NCBI GenBank assembly: GCA_963969345.1
Contig: OZ017769.1
Location: 6,141,725-6,205,724, forward strand
DNA length: 64,000 bases
Origin: Turbatrix aceti
Taxonomy: Eukaryota > Nematoda > Chromadorea > Rhabditida > Panagrolaimidae
Direction: 5' to 3'
Below, one piece after another: positions 37,324 through 48,512 of the stretch. The notes beneath the pieces are model-generated. The model ran no database searches. It saw only the letters and a list, made by a program, of their open reading frames with translations, and was not told where the DNA came from. A program made the position numbers and the translations under genes. The number at the start of each line of letters is the position of its first letter. Within the stretch, counting starts at the first letter, position 1.

Positions 37324-38731
37324 ATGGCAGCCATCATTCGCAAGATATTCGGCCTCCACCGACGGAGGGTCACGAAGAAGGACTCCATCACCGGCAGAAA
37401 CAACAGCTTCGTGAGTTTGTTTCCTTGTTTCGCAATCCTTAGACGGTCGATCGCCGCAATTGGGCAGGCTGAGGCGCATCAGACAGTTTACCCTTTAATT
37501 AGCGGGACGCGCTTGCTCGCCCGCTTCTTTTTTTTGGAATTCAAATGGCGTGAAGGAATGGATTTGTAACTACAATTTATTTGGCATCGCTGAGACACCC
37601 CGGGGAACCGGTTGTTGACGTGCGTCCACCTTGCTGGCGTGTAGGAAGACGAAAGCGAGTCAACTCGCGATTTTGAACCCGATAACGAGCGCCCGGGGAG
37701 TGCTTAGTTTTGGAGAGGGGTCTAGAGGAAGAAAAAAGTCGAGGGTTGAAAGGTCAAAACATACAACGCTATATTCCACGCATTTTACAGCCAGTGCCGT
37801 ACCTGTCAAAGCTGGAAGGCAACCAGCTACAGCCGGGCCAATCACTGATCGTGCGCGGCATCATCGTCGGCAACGAGCAGTTTGTCATCAACCTGACAGC
37901 TGGCGGCAAGGTCGAAATCGACGACGAGGTCCAGGCTCTCGACGACCGTCTTCTGTGCCTGAAAGTCGACATCGCAAGACACAAGGTGCACCTCAACGCG
38001 TGCATCAAGGGTGAATGGGGTCGCGAGGGCACTGTCAGACACAAATGGGACGCGGGAGACGAATTTGACATCCGGGTCCGATGCCACGAAGACGAGTACG
38101 AAATCTTCATCGAGCACAAGCTGGTTGCCAAGTTTGCTCACTACGTGCCCCTCAGCGGAGTCTCCCACATCTACATCAACGGCGACGTCGAGCTCTACTC
38201 TGTTTCTTGGGAGGGAAAATACTACGTGAGTTGGAGTTGCTTTTACCTGAATTCTATCAGAAAATTGAACTTTGCAGACTATTCCGTACGCGGCAGACGT
38301 GCCCGGCAACTTTTATCCCGGTCGGAAGCTCTACGTCTCCGCCCTCGCCAAGAAGAAGGCCAAGCAGTTCACGCTGGACTTCCACGCCGGCTCCGATCTG
38401 GCTTTCCGCATCAATCCTCGCTTCCCGGCGAAGAAAGTCGTGGCGAACACGAAGCTGGATAACAATTGGTCCGGTGAGGAGAGACTCGAGAACGAGCCTT
38501 TCCCTTTCCGCCGAAAGCGCAACTTTGACCTCCTCGTCTTCTGCGAAGAAAACAAATTTCTGGTCTGTTTTTTGTTTGTAATCGCTTTTGTCCCTGATTA
38601 GTACCGTTTGTTTTCAGTTGTACGTCGATGACTGCCTCATCGGGACGTACGAGCACCGGATAAACCCTCGGGCCATCGACAAGCTCTCCGTCGAAGGCGA
38701 TATCGTGCTGCAGGGCGTCCATCTGAAGTAA
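37324..38731 (+). CDS. tandem-repeat galectin
   Basis: Four exons (37324-37410, 37791-38225, 38278-38562, 38618-38731) give 306 residues. A basic N-terminal extension (RKIFGLHRRRVTKK) precedes two galectin domains. Domain 1 begins VPYLSKLEGNQLQPGQSLIV and keeps NxxxKGEWGRE but has lost the His-Asn-Arg sugar motif (LCLKVD in its place). Domain 2 has FRINPRFPAKKVVAN and WSGEER, retaining Asn, Arg, Val, Asn, Trp and Glu, with Arg instead of the usual His. The layout matches nematode LEC-1/LEC-2-type galectins. Domain 2 is the likelier sugar binder. The first exon is inferred from phase and could belong to one isoform. Confidence 0.85.
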
Positions 38732-39075
38732 GCTGCTGCCTTCAACTGGATCATGGTGAAGCACTCGCAACCGGGAGTAATCGGAATTACTTGTACCTGT
38801 CCTACGTCTGTCCCCTTCTCTTTCAGCGCATCCGTGAAATGTCGGCGAAAACGTCGTCTTAGTCGCTTGTATGGTGGACCTTGGTGGCTTTTTTTCTTTA
38901 TCCCAAGTGATGTATGATAAATAAGAACTTATCACCCAGCAGCAGCGAGCACAGCTGCGCAGTGGCGGGTCGAATTCAGAATTCAACAAAATGCTGATTG
39001 TGAGTGCGGGGACGGCGCAGGAGGCGGAGGCGGTGACGGAGACGTGAAGGTAGTGAAGAGGTGTGACGTGACGGA
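38732..39075. other. convergent 3' spacer
   Basis: This spacer lies between the stops of the galectin gene (+) and the proline-rich membrane protein gene (-). It includes AATAAG and GATAAA-like sequences near 38919. No exon is supported. Confidence 0.4.
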
Positions 39076-40586
39076 CTAGTAACTCCAGAAAGTGGCAAAA
39101 CGGCGAGTCCGCAGACGGCGGCTGTACTCGCTCGGCAGATTGACGGTAAATTGCACGGCCTGCATGGCAGCCAACGCGTAGAGATCGATGACTTCGTTGT
39201 TGCAATCGATGGCCACTTGGTCGTTCGGCGAGTGTAACTCGTCTGCGGCGTGGTAGATCACGTCCAGGCTGTCGTATTTGACCTGAAAATAGCGATTGTA
39301 GGCATTTGAGAACATTTTAGGGGGCACACAACGCGAGCATTTTTGTCGGTGTTCTCGAACAAACAAAATCAAAAGCGAACGTTCGCCCATCCCTGTTCAT
39401 AACTCACAGAAAGTTGCCAGGTCAGCATGTCATCGTTCCGGCGATGCCCGTACTGCAGAACGGCCGTGTAGATCGGATTTGCGCAAAACTTGACGTGCGG
39501 AAGCTCGAACTCGAGCTCAAATCTAAACACGGTGGCTACACCTGTTTTTCGGGAATTGAAGAAACTCACGGAAGCTCTTTGCAGCCCGCATGTTTGGAGT
39601 TGTATTCATCAAGATGCAGTCGGAATTCGCAGATCCGCCAGCGACCGTCCTCGAGAACGAGTTCGGAAAGCTCGTCGAGGTCGTCGTGCGGAAAGTAAAA
39701 ACCATGGCTAGCGTACTTGTGATCCGCGTTGACGGAGTAGATCCTGCAACTCGCATTAACTCACTACCCCGCCAATGGACGGTCTCTTACTTGTTAGCGT
39801 TAAGATCGAGCACGGAATGCCGAACTCCATTGTGAAGAATAACAGCTTTGATGCCGTCCTCGAGACTCTGCCAATCCCGGTGGAAGTCGTAGTAGGGCGC
39901 GTGAGACTTAACGACCGTGTTCTCAGCGGGATCTCGATTCCAGCAATCGGTTTTGAAGTGTTTACCGCTCGGCGGCGTCACGCAGCAGAAGACGTCCGAC
40001 GTGAAGCGCATGCAGTCTTCGTAGTTGTCGTTGTCGATGTCCTGCCGGGCCGAGAGGAATCCGACGTCGAACTGCTCCACGTTCAGCTTGAGCGACGTCA
40101 TCTGACGCTGTGTTTTGTTGAATTTGGAAAGCAGGATGGCATCCGTGCCTTCGTCGTAGTTGAGTCTCATGCTGAATTTTTTCCGTTTTCACAACCACAG
40201 TTTTTTTAGAAAAGGAACAAAAAAACATACTCAGGGGACTGGAATCTGGCAAGCGTCCGACTGCTGTACTCGAGTTGTTTGCGCTCCATTCCGTTCTCCT
40301 GCTGCCTGAACATGTACCAGAGATTCAGCGCACCCAGAATGGCAGTTAACAGAAGAAGCACAAAAATGACGATAATGCAGTTTCGCTTCGTGCAATGTTG
40401 AACGGCGCGTCGGAAGCCCGTGGGCTGCACCACGTTCGTTACCGGCCTGACAGCGGGCGGATGGCGGCCGGCATTGTCCGCGTTGTCATTTTGCAACAAC
40501 GAAAGCCTCGGATCGTACGGCGTGTACGGTGGAGGCTGAAGATTCGGCGGCGGAGGGACTTTTGGAGGAATTCTGGGCTCCGCCAT
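39076..40586 (-). CDS. unrecognised type II membrane protein with PPPY motif
   Basis: Five exons (40231-40586, 39791-40171, 39570-39743, 39408-39522, 39076-39282) give 410 residues. The N-terminal ~75 residues are proline-rich, with PPPPNLQPPPYTPYDPR containing a PPPY motif that could bind WW domains. One helix follows (CIIVIFVLLLLTAILGALNLW), without a signal peptide, so the C-terminal ~300 residues are likely extracellular. They contain several cysteines (DVFCCVTPPSG, KTDCWNRDP, RWRICEFRLHL) and no domain I recognise. The acceptor at 39523 was chosen because it alone keeps frame with a normal intron length. The last intron (39283-39407) carries repeat family A next to its donor. Confidence 0.6.
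39283..39407 (-). repeat. intron with repeat family A sequence
   Basis: On the minus strand the intron begins GTGAGTTATGAACAGGGATG and continues GGCGAACGTTCGC. The TRPA-like copy 1 intron at 1397 begins GTGAGTCATAAACAGGGATG and continues GGCAAAC. The match includes the donor site itself. Confidence 0.55.
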
Positions 40587-41670
40587 GGCTTCTGCAAATG
40601 TGCAAATGATAAAAACAATCGTATAGGAATTGCTGTTATCACGCAGGTAGTTGTACAGGTAAAAAAAACAAAATTTTGTGTTTTCTGAAAAAGTGGAACC
40701 TAAAGAGAACGCCTTGAGTGATCGGGAATTGAAATCCTCAGAAAAAAACAAAACTGAAGACAAAAACGCTGAAAAAAATCAGTGCTAATTGAAGGGATGA
40801 GTCATGGAAAATGAGGAAAGTGAGGGACTGTGGACACAAACAAGCTTTCGAAGTCGAAGAGGCGACCAAACACAGGTTGCCTGCAGCCCCGGTGCTCGAC
40901 TTATTCGATATAGAAGTGATAAGCCATTTCCGGAGAGCCCCAGCTGACTTTGACATGCCTTCTTTTACAGAAAAAACAAATTTCACAGGTATTTAACACG
41001 TTACTAAAATTTTCCTAACCAATGTTCCCTATGAATAGGTAGCGGTTTACCTGGAGGGCTATTGTTCACAGCACCTCGAGTCAACAGCGGTGAACAGAAC
41101 TGTACAACATGCATTTGCTCTCTGTCGTCGCCAGACGATATGCGCACATGCACACGCGCACCGCGCCTTCACCGCGCTCGATCGATCAAGTAAGACAAAG
41201 TCATCCCCGGGCGAGCGCGGTCGGCCTGACCTTTTTCTGCTCCTGCGGCGAGACGCGACCATGATACACGCCAAATTAGTCTAATTTGGTGGCCTGTCTT
41301 TGCTGCGGCGGCCGCGGCCGACCAAATCAACTGATTTTGCAACCGGTAACCAATTCCAAACCCAACCAAATCCTCACAATCCACGTTTTCGCTCGTAATT
41401 TAGCAAAATAAGTTTATTCCCGATCAACACTGCTCGTTACCCCTAAAAAAAATTATGTGCGAAAGACAAGGTGAAGGGGACATCAGAGCTGTTCGGAACA
41501 GCAAAGCACAACTCGGGTGGGGTCAAAGGAAGGAAAGTCGGGTCGGAATCGTGTCATGGCACGAGGGGGTCGATGGAGTTCACAAGAGGTCCTGGATCAA
41601 TGGCAAAGTAGCCTCGGTACCAGACCTGTAACAAATTGGGGCTGCTCGCGCTGCTGCAGCAAAGAATGCC
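40587..41670. other. non-coding region between two minus-strand genes
   Basis: About 1.1 kb, presumably the promoter of the PPPY membrane protein and the 3' region of the ethanolaminephosphotransferase gene. No supported exon was found on either strand. Confidence 0.4.
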
Positions 41671-43246
41671 TTACTCTTGGCGTGCCTTTGGCATCCGTTT
41701 GAGGTACTCCAGCGAGAAGGCGTAGATGTGGAAGTGCTTGCAGAGCTGTCGGACCTGAAATCCCGAGTTTTACTTTTTTGATGGGGTCAGGGGAAAACTC
41801 ACCACGCAGATACCGTAATGCACGTGAGCCAGAGTGGCGGCCAGGCCCAGAAAGACCAAAGCATGCGACTCGTTTTTCACCTGGCCGGAAACGGACAACG
41901 CCGCCACGCCTGCGTAGACGATCAACAGCTTGTTCACCGTCTCAGAGCGGGTCGCCGTCATTTGAGCGATGATCAGATGAACCTGAAGTTGACGTTCGTT
42001 CACAAATCGAATCACGAAATCCGATATCGGCCTGCGGATAGACGCTTACCGCGATGTTGGAGAAAACGACGCCCATCGTCCAGAGGAACCACCTCGGATG
42101 GTTGTCGATGATCTGGCTTGGCGAGTGAATGGCCCAGAGCAGGCTGATGCCGAAGAGCGCGACCGGCGAGAGAAGCGGCAGGAAAGCCTCGTAGACCGAT
42201 GACTGCTTTCCGGTGCGTTGCACGAAGTACGCGTCGTAGAGGTTGTACAGGGACATGATAAACGATCCCACGGCTAGTACTGAAGGACCCCGAAATTCAT
42301 TCACCCGCGCGTAAAAATTCAAAAAACCTCAAAAAAACCCATTGCTCACCGTAAAAACTGAGTTCAAAGACTTGTGCAAATGTAAAATTTTCCCAAACGT
42401 AGAAATGGTAGTATTTGTGGCCAGTGAAAAAGGTCAGAAGATAGAAAATCACCAAGCCCTAAAGTCGAGATTTTCTATCTACGCCGCCCAGCTACCGTAA
42501 AACCCACGTATTGGCTAGCATCGTAGCCCCAGGACAAGAACATCACCCCCGTGTTGTACTTTTCCCAGTGCGTGACGATGAAGACGAGTTGCACGGTGAT
42601 CAGGATTCCCAGAAGTCGGACAGGTGTGACGCTGAATTCTGAGCGACCAAAGGCTGAGAAGATGGTCAGCGTGAAGGGGACTGTGGACCACGAATCGAGG
42701 CCGTGGTCGACTGAAAAGCTCCGGCCGTTGGATAAAATCCGCTGAGATCTGTGTACTTACAAAGCTCCCCCGTAGGCCCCGAAGCGCCGGTGCGCCGGGC
42801 CTGCTTGCCGTCAGTGCCGTCCAGTAGATGAGCGAGAAAAGTCGAGACCGAGCACAGCAGCCACACCCAGGAGGGAATATTGGCTTCGTCCGGCTGTCCA
42901 AAATTGTTGGCATCGAGATTGGGGTCTAGCCAGCTGACGAAGAGGTAGCAGCCCATGACAAGGATGGCGCCCACCAGGGTTAAAACATTCGGCGCCAGCC
43001 ATATCGGGTAGAACTGAAACCAAGCCTTTTCTCCAGCCGGGAAGTCATAAAACCGCCGTCACTCACGTTGACGAACCAGTTCCAGAAGGGGTGGCTGATG
43101 TACACGGCGATGGGGCTGTTGTCAATGCAGCTGTACTGAAACGGGCCAAATTCGTGGTGCCGTTTTGGCCCCCGTCAACCAACCTTGTAGTTGTCAAAGC
43201 CCCTGATTTTGACAGAGTCCAGGTACTTGTAATCAAAAATTCCCAT
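41671..43246 (-). CDS. ethanolaminephosphotransferase (EPT1/SELENOI family)
   Basis: Eight exons (43184-43246, 43067-43135, 42761-43013, 42508-42710, 42350-42458, 42050-42279, 41803-41982, 41671-41754) give 396 residues. The CDP-alcohol phosphotransferase signature DG(x2)AR(x8)G(x3)D(x3)D is complete: DGTDGKQARR, then GELFDHGLD. The opening (FDNYKYSCIDNSPIAVYISH), HWEKYNTGVMFLSWGYD and the final HVHYGICVVRQLCKHFHIY fit EPT1, and many membrane helices follow the signature. The enzyme joins CDP-ethanolamine to diacylglycerol to make phosphatidylethanolamine in ER or Golgi membranes. The vertebrate protein is a selenoprotein; here the frame ends at an ordinary TAA after KARQE, with no in-frame TGA near the end. 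Confidence 0.92.
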
Positions 43247-44253
43247 GATTGCACAGGAGGAGTGAGTAAGAAGTTATACCGGCGTCAGCAGCAGTCCATT
43301 ATTTTGCGTCACACGCAGTCTGAAATTAGCCGAGGAGAAGAGAGTGCGAGTGAAGCGCGACGACGCGAGACAAGCCCGTGTTATCAAACAGAGCAAGCAC
43401 GCACGCCAGTGGTGGTGCCATGCGTGATGATGAAAATGCTGCTGCGACTCGTCGGGGTCATTTTCGGGTACAGAATAGCGACCTTTTCTTCTTGCAATCG
43501 ATCGCGGGACAACCTGGTTTGCCAGGGTTGACGCAAAACTCGCGTGCGAGCACGTCCGTTTTTTCTTGATAAATACGTTGTTTCCTTCGTAACAGTGCAA
43601 CGACTTCGACGACGTGAGTAACGGCTGTCTGCCCGACCTGGCAAAATGCGACGGACTCACCAACTTCAGTGATCACAGATTAGCCTGAGGGAGGGAAAAA
43701 AGATCTCGGATGCTTAAAACCGCCTCGGGCGGTGCCCTGGAACGCGCGCACGCGTTTTTCTGATCTTTCCGGGTGCTTTCCAGAAGAAAACCCTTCCTGA
43801 TAAGATTTTAAATTTTAGATAATTTTTTCGGAGATCAAAAAAACGCGGAATGTTAGTGCGGTAAGCAAATTTATTGTTTGTCGTAAATTGCAGGTGCGTT
43901 TGCGTTTGTTTCTGCGACACAAGCAAAAAAAATTAACCAGCGCAGGCGCATCATTCTTTTTTGTTTTTGTTTTTGTCATCGATGGACGTAGGTAGAATTT
44001 GCACATCGGAAACTATAAACACTCGTGATAAGTTGAACAAATCCACGAACTGGTGAACTGGCATTCGGAGACAGACAGCGCACGTCGCTCATGCCCGGAG
44101 GACACGTTAAGCTGCCTAGTACTGTTATCTATTTATTTTTTTATAAACGATACAACTCAACGAAAAACTCAGCGCCGGTCTATCACACGGTCACCACCCC
44201 GTTTTCGGTAAATACATTTTCTGGCGAAGAGATTTTTGAGGCAAGGCAATCTT
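43247..44253. other. non-coding region upstream of EPT1
   Basis: About 1 kb, with the promoter side of the EPT1 gene and the 3' side of the first nuclear receptor gene. Short overlapping open frames on both strands near 43.3-43.6 kb are not supported by splice sites or composition. Confidence 0.4.
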
Positions 44254-45832
44254 TCACACGGGAGATTTGAGTTTCTCTAGAATGGCTTCGGTAGACTCCT
44301 TCTGGCCTTTGCCCTCGTGCAGGATGAGTTCCTGCATGAGTTCGTCGACGTTGGTCAGCTGGAAGAGACTGAAACAAAAAAAACGGGGATTCAGAGGTGA
44401 AGGGAAGGCGCAAGACACTCACTGGCAGAGCTGGACGTCTTCGATGAGCTGCTGCGCGATGGAGTGCACCGCCGGCAGCAAGAGCAGGAGCTGGCCGAAG
44501 CGGCAGTCTTCGGGGTCGTCTGATCTTCTGAGGGCTTTGAGGGTCAGCAGGCGGACGCGTTTGAGCACTGTGGTGGTTGAGGGGTCGGAGGCATCTGAAA
44601 ACGAACGTCTGTGGTAAAACAGGCTGCATCGGGGGATAAGTCTCACTGATGGTATAGGGGTTGAAAAAGATGGCGGCTTTGAGCACGACGTATTCATTTG
44701 TGTCGACGCGCAACTCTTTCATGGGCAAGACGAGTTCCTGGACAATGCGGGATACAACTTGGGTGATATCCCCGATTAAGGGCGCCTGCTCGAGCGGGAG
44801 GAATTTTTCGTTGGCCAGGTAGACGCCCTTGTCCGTCTTAATCGACCGGTACGCGACGCCGAACACGATGAGCGGTGCCGCGTTGGCTTTGAGCAACGAG
44901 GCCTGATCGTTGAGGTCGAGTTCCTGGAAGCAGGTGAGGGACTTGGCCCACTCGACGAGGATGCAGAGCTGCTGGTGGATGGACGAGCCGACGTCGTTGA
45001 GCGTAGCGCACTCGCCCTCCTCGTACTTAATCTTGCCCTTGTCGTAGACGACCTGTTCGGTCCGCTTGATCACAGACTCCCGTAACTGGAGACACATTTT
45101 CTCCGATATGACGAGACTGTGTAAAAAGTCGAGACTCATGTCCAGCGGGTCGAGGGTCTGCTGAGGGGGCTGAAAGGAAGCGCCCTCGCCGTTGTCTGTC
45201 CTGCGTCGCTTCCCGATGATATCCCTCTCATTCTGAATCGCGGACGCTCTCATGCCGGCCAGAATGCAGCGCCGTAGTCGGCACGCGCGACACGCGTTTC
45301 TGTGTGCTGAAATGCACGTTCTGCAAGCCGATGGAGAAGCAAGCCGGATCAGGGACTTCGGCACGGTACGTCAACGAACGCCGAATCGAAAAAGCCGAAA
45401 GCGGGTCGAAAACAAAACAAACCCACTTTTGTCTACATTACAATTTTCCTGGAAGCGGCACTTGTAGTCGTGTTCCTTGCGCACGGACCGACGAAAAAAG
45501 CCCTTGCAGCCGTCGCAACTGATGGCGCCGTAGTGATTACCCGTGGCACGGTCGCTGCAGATGTGACAGAACTGGACGGGCGGACTTGTCTGGTCCGCTG
45601 CAGAGGGCTCACCCGACGACGCGGCTGCTGGCGACGGCGTATTCAGGATGAGCGAGCCCATGGAGGGCGGAGTGCCGGCGGACAGCCGGTAAAGGGCGCG
45701 CTCAGGTGAAGCATTGAGCATCGCTCTCGGATGGATGGCGGGTCGAGATGCTGGGGGTGCTGGCAAAAGGCGACGCTCTAAGGTGGTGGTGGCGGTAGGG
45801 TGGCAATCGATCAACATCACGCGAGCGAGCAA
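44254..45832 (-). CDS. HNF4-like nuclear hormone receptor 1
   Basis: Four exons (45427-45832, 44647-45306, 44423-44594, 44254-44368) give up to 450 residues. The DNA-binding domain has [19 protein letters not shown]-box [20 protein letters not shown] and the second finger ending [12 protein letters not shown]. The hinge has the basic GKRRR. The ligand-binding domain has the signature [20 protein letters not shown] and ends [15 protein letters not shown], a likely AF-2-like helix. The fold and P-box are those of HNF4, the group from which nematode supplementary receptors expanded. The ATG at 45832 is the most upstream in frame; that at 45721 is equally plausible. The target genes and ligand are unknown. 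Confidence 0.88.
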
Positions 45833-47106
45833 ACCAAGTGTCGCGGGCTGAAGGAAAGGAAGACGCGCACGTGCGCACCTGTGTTGGCGTGGTGATAAGA
45901 CTGCCGCCGCCGCTGCACTCGCGCGTATGCATGCATACGATCGAGCCGCGGGCCTTATCAGCGCCGGGGAGGCAGGCGGAGGGGGTCCTGATTGCGCTTG
46001 GCAGGCGTCTTTCTACGCTCAACTCTCGACAAAACAACTACACAGGTGGTTATTGGTTATCCCGGGCCACGGACACCACCAAAGATCACCTCCGAGCTAC
46101 GAGCAACGTAGTTTCATCCCGGCAGCGGTGGCGGTGGTGGTGGTGGTAATGGTGATGAAAAACACAAACAGTGTACTTATTTGTAAATCCGACGACGACC
46201 GGCAAAATGATCGATAAAAAAAACACGCGCTCACAAAACCTGTTGCTCCCAATTGACATGAGTAGGTAGCTCCTGCGTAAAAAAGCTGTGGTACGTAATA
46301 TTTTTACGCCGAGCAGAAAAGCACCTATGCTTTTGCAGCAAAACAAAGATCAGCTGTTGTCGCAGGCATTTCCAGGCCTCGAATTACAGAAGACGATGCC
46401 CGGAGGTCCACGGTTGGGATTTCAATTCAACAGAACTCGCACGAAACCAGTGATAAGCCCCAACAGGTGCGGATCCAAATTCTTTATCTCCTTATCCCAG
46501 CAGCGGTGAGTAATACATACTCGTGCGCGTAACGGAAATACATACTCGGGTAGCGGTGCAGTGGACTGCGAAAAAAAAGTGCGCAAGGCACCAGACAAGA
46601 AAGACAACAACGACAAGAACAAGTTGGCCGACATGTGGCGCTTACTTACATTTGAAGCAGACGGCACATTGCCGCCTGCCGGCGTGCTCTCATGTTTTAA
46701 TGAAAGCCGACGAGAAGACGGAGCCGCTTTGGTACACGGGGGGACCACCAGCAGGCGACTACGACACTCTCATTTCGACACGCGGACGTGAGCTGAGGAG
46801 CGGAAGGATAGTAACAATCAGATGCCACCACCCTCCTCTCTCCCGGGCGCATCGCAGCACCCCCGCTCGACACACGTTTTCAACAAGTTGGGGTGCGCGA
46901 AAAGAGCAGCAGCCGCGCGCGCAGCAGCCCCCGAGCACGCGCAAGCACTCCTCCCCGCCGCGACGTCGTCTGCACTCACTTAATTCCGGCCTCCCTCTTC
47001 GACGCGGAAAAAAATATTACCTGTGACCAAATCCAATTAAATTCCAAGCTAGATGGTTAACAGGAAAAATAATCTGTTTACTGTTACTCTCCGTTTGTGC
47101 CTTAAG
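45833..47106. other. non-coding region upstream of nuclear receptor 1
   Basis: About 1.3 kb without supported exons, with GGT triplet runs near 46127-46150. It probably includes the promoter of nuclear receptor 1. Confidence 0.4.
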
Positions 47107-47107
47107 A

Positions 47108-48178
47108 CCCACTCTGTGAGCTTTTTTATTTCCGACGACACAGGCATTTTACACCTTCCGATGTTTTGTGCCAAAATTGTAGGCACCTATGGGATGGGTC
47201 CAAATACCCTTTTTAAAAATTTTTTAGATGCCGGATTCTGGAGCTACGGCTTCTGGAAGTTTCCGACGTCAAATTTTCAAAATGTTTCAAAAATTCTGAT
47301 TTTTGGTACACAGGGGTATCTTGGCACGAGAAATCGACTGGTGTATTTACTTTTGTCAAACAACATTTGATTTTTTTGAAAAACCATGTTTTCTGGATTT
47401 TGAGCCTATTTTCGTCCGTTGCTTGGCTCCAGCATCCGTATTTTACTTGCCGAGGCCGTTTTCACAGTGAATTCTAACAGTACATATTGTTAGCTCTCTC
47501 AAGAAGTCAAAGAAAAAATTTATTTGCATACCTTTTTATCCACAGAAACCATTTTGTAACGCCAACTAGGGTCAAAAACGGGCAAAACCGAGAGAAAGAA
47601 GAGAGCGGTATGCGTGCGTCGCAGCTCGGCGCGCGCTCGCACGTTGCGCACATGAAAAGAGACCCGTTCCGACGTTTTCTGTGCACTTTTTGCCCGTTTT
47701 TGACCCTAGTTGGCGTTACAAAATGGTTTCTGTGGATAAAAAGGTATGCAAATAAATTTTTTCTTTGACTTCTTGAGAGAGCTAACAATATGTACTGTTA
47801 GAAATCACTGTGAAAACGGCCTCGGCGAGTAAAATACGGATGCTGGAGCCAAGCAACGGACGAAAATAGGCGGGAAAACGATAAAACATGGTTTTTCAAA
47901 AAAATCAGATGTTGTTTGACAAAAGTAAATACACCAGTCGATTTCTCGTGCCAAGATACCCCTGTGTAACAAAAATCAGAATTTTTGAAACTTTTTGAAA
48001 ATTTGACGTCGGAAACTTCCAGAAACCGTAGCTCCAGAATCCGGCATCTAAAAAATTTTTAAAATGGGTATTTGGACCCTCCCCATAGGTGCCTACAATT
48101 TTGGCACAAAACATCGGAAGGTGTAAAATGCCTGTGTCGGACGGTCCACCTTACGAATAAAAAAGCTCACAGAGTGGC
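47108..48178. repeat. ~1 kb palindromic (foldback) element
   Basis: Two arms of roughly 480-530 bp are near-perfect reverse complements around a centre at ~47638. Examples are GCCAACTAGGGTCAAAAACG (47561) against its complement ending at 47714, and CACTCTGTGAGC (47110) against GCTCACAGAGTG (48164). Differences are scattered single bases and small indels. The spacer is about 100 bp, GC-rich and not symmetric. No transposase-like frame is present. It resembles a foldback or MITE-type element, and a transcript would form a long hairpin. Confidence 0.85.
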
Positions 48179-48512
48179 TGTTAAAACAACAACATATTTT
48201 TAGAATCAGTTTTTGTCCTTTTTTGGAGATTTTTGGGGCGGGCGTTTGTGCCGGTTTGTACAGTTGAGGCTGCGCAAGGGCAACAGAGGCATAAATACTG
48301 GGGACAGGAGGCATACAAATCCAGAAGACTGGCCTGGAGGATCCGAAAAGACGCGGGCGGGTTTGTGTGAACGTGTAACGAGAAGGGGTCGGTGGGTGGT
48401 GAGGTAACATTGAACGAGGGTGGATGATGCGCGGGGATTGATTGTATTCGCTGTGAGAGAAACAACAAACAAAAGATGGGTGGTCGCCGCTATCGACACG
48501 GCACGGCCGGGA
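48179..48512. other. 3' flank of nuclear receptor 2
   Basis: 334 bp between the palindrome and the stop of nuclear receptor 2. No exon or clear poly(A) signal was recognised. Confidence 0.35.

Noticed and set aside
39522..39569. acceptor AACAG at about 39542 for the PPPY membrane gene
   Set aside because: It would make a 27-bp intron and put a stop in frame. The acceptor at 39523 gives a ~47-bp intron and keeps frame.
47487..47788. two nearly identical ~93-codon frames on opposite strands
   Set aside because: They are two readings of the same palindrome arms. Identity of their ends is explained by the inverted repeat and not by a gene.
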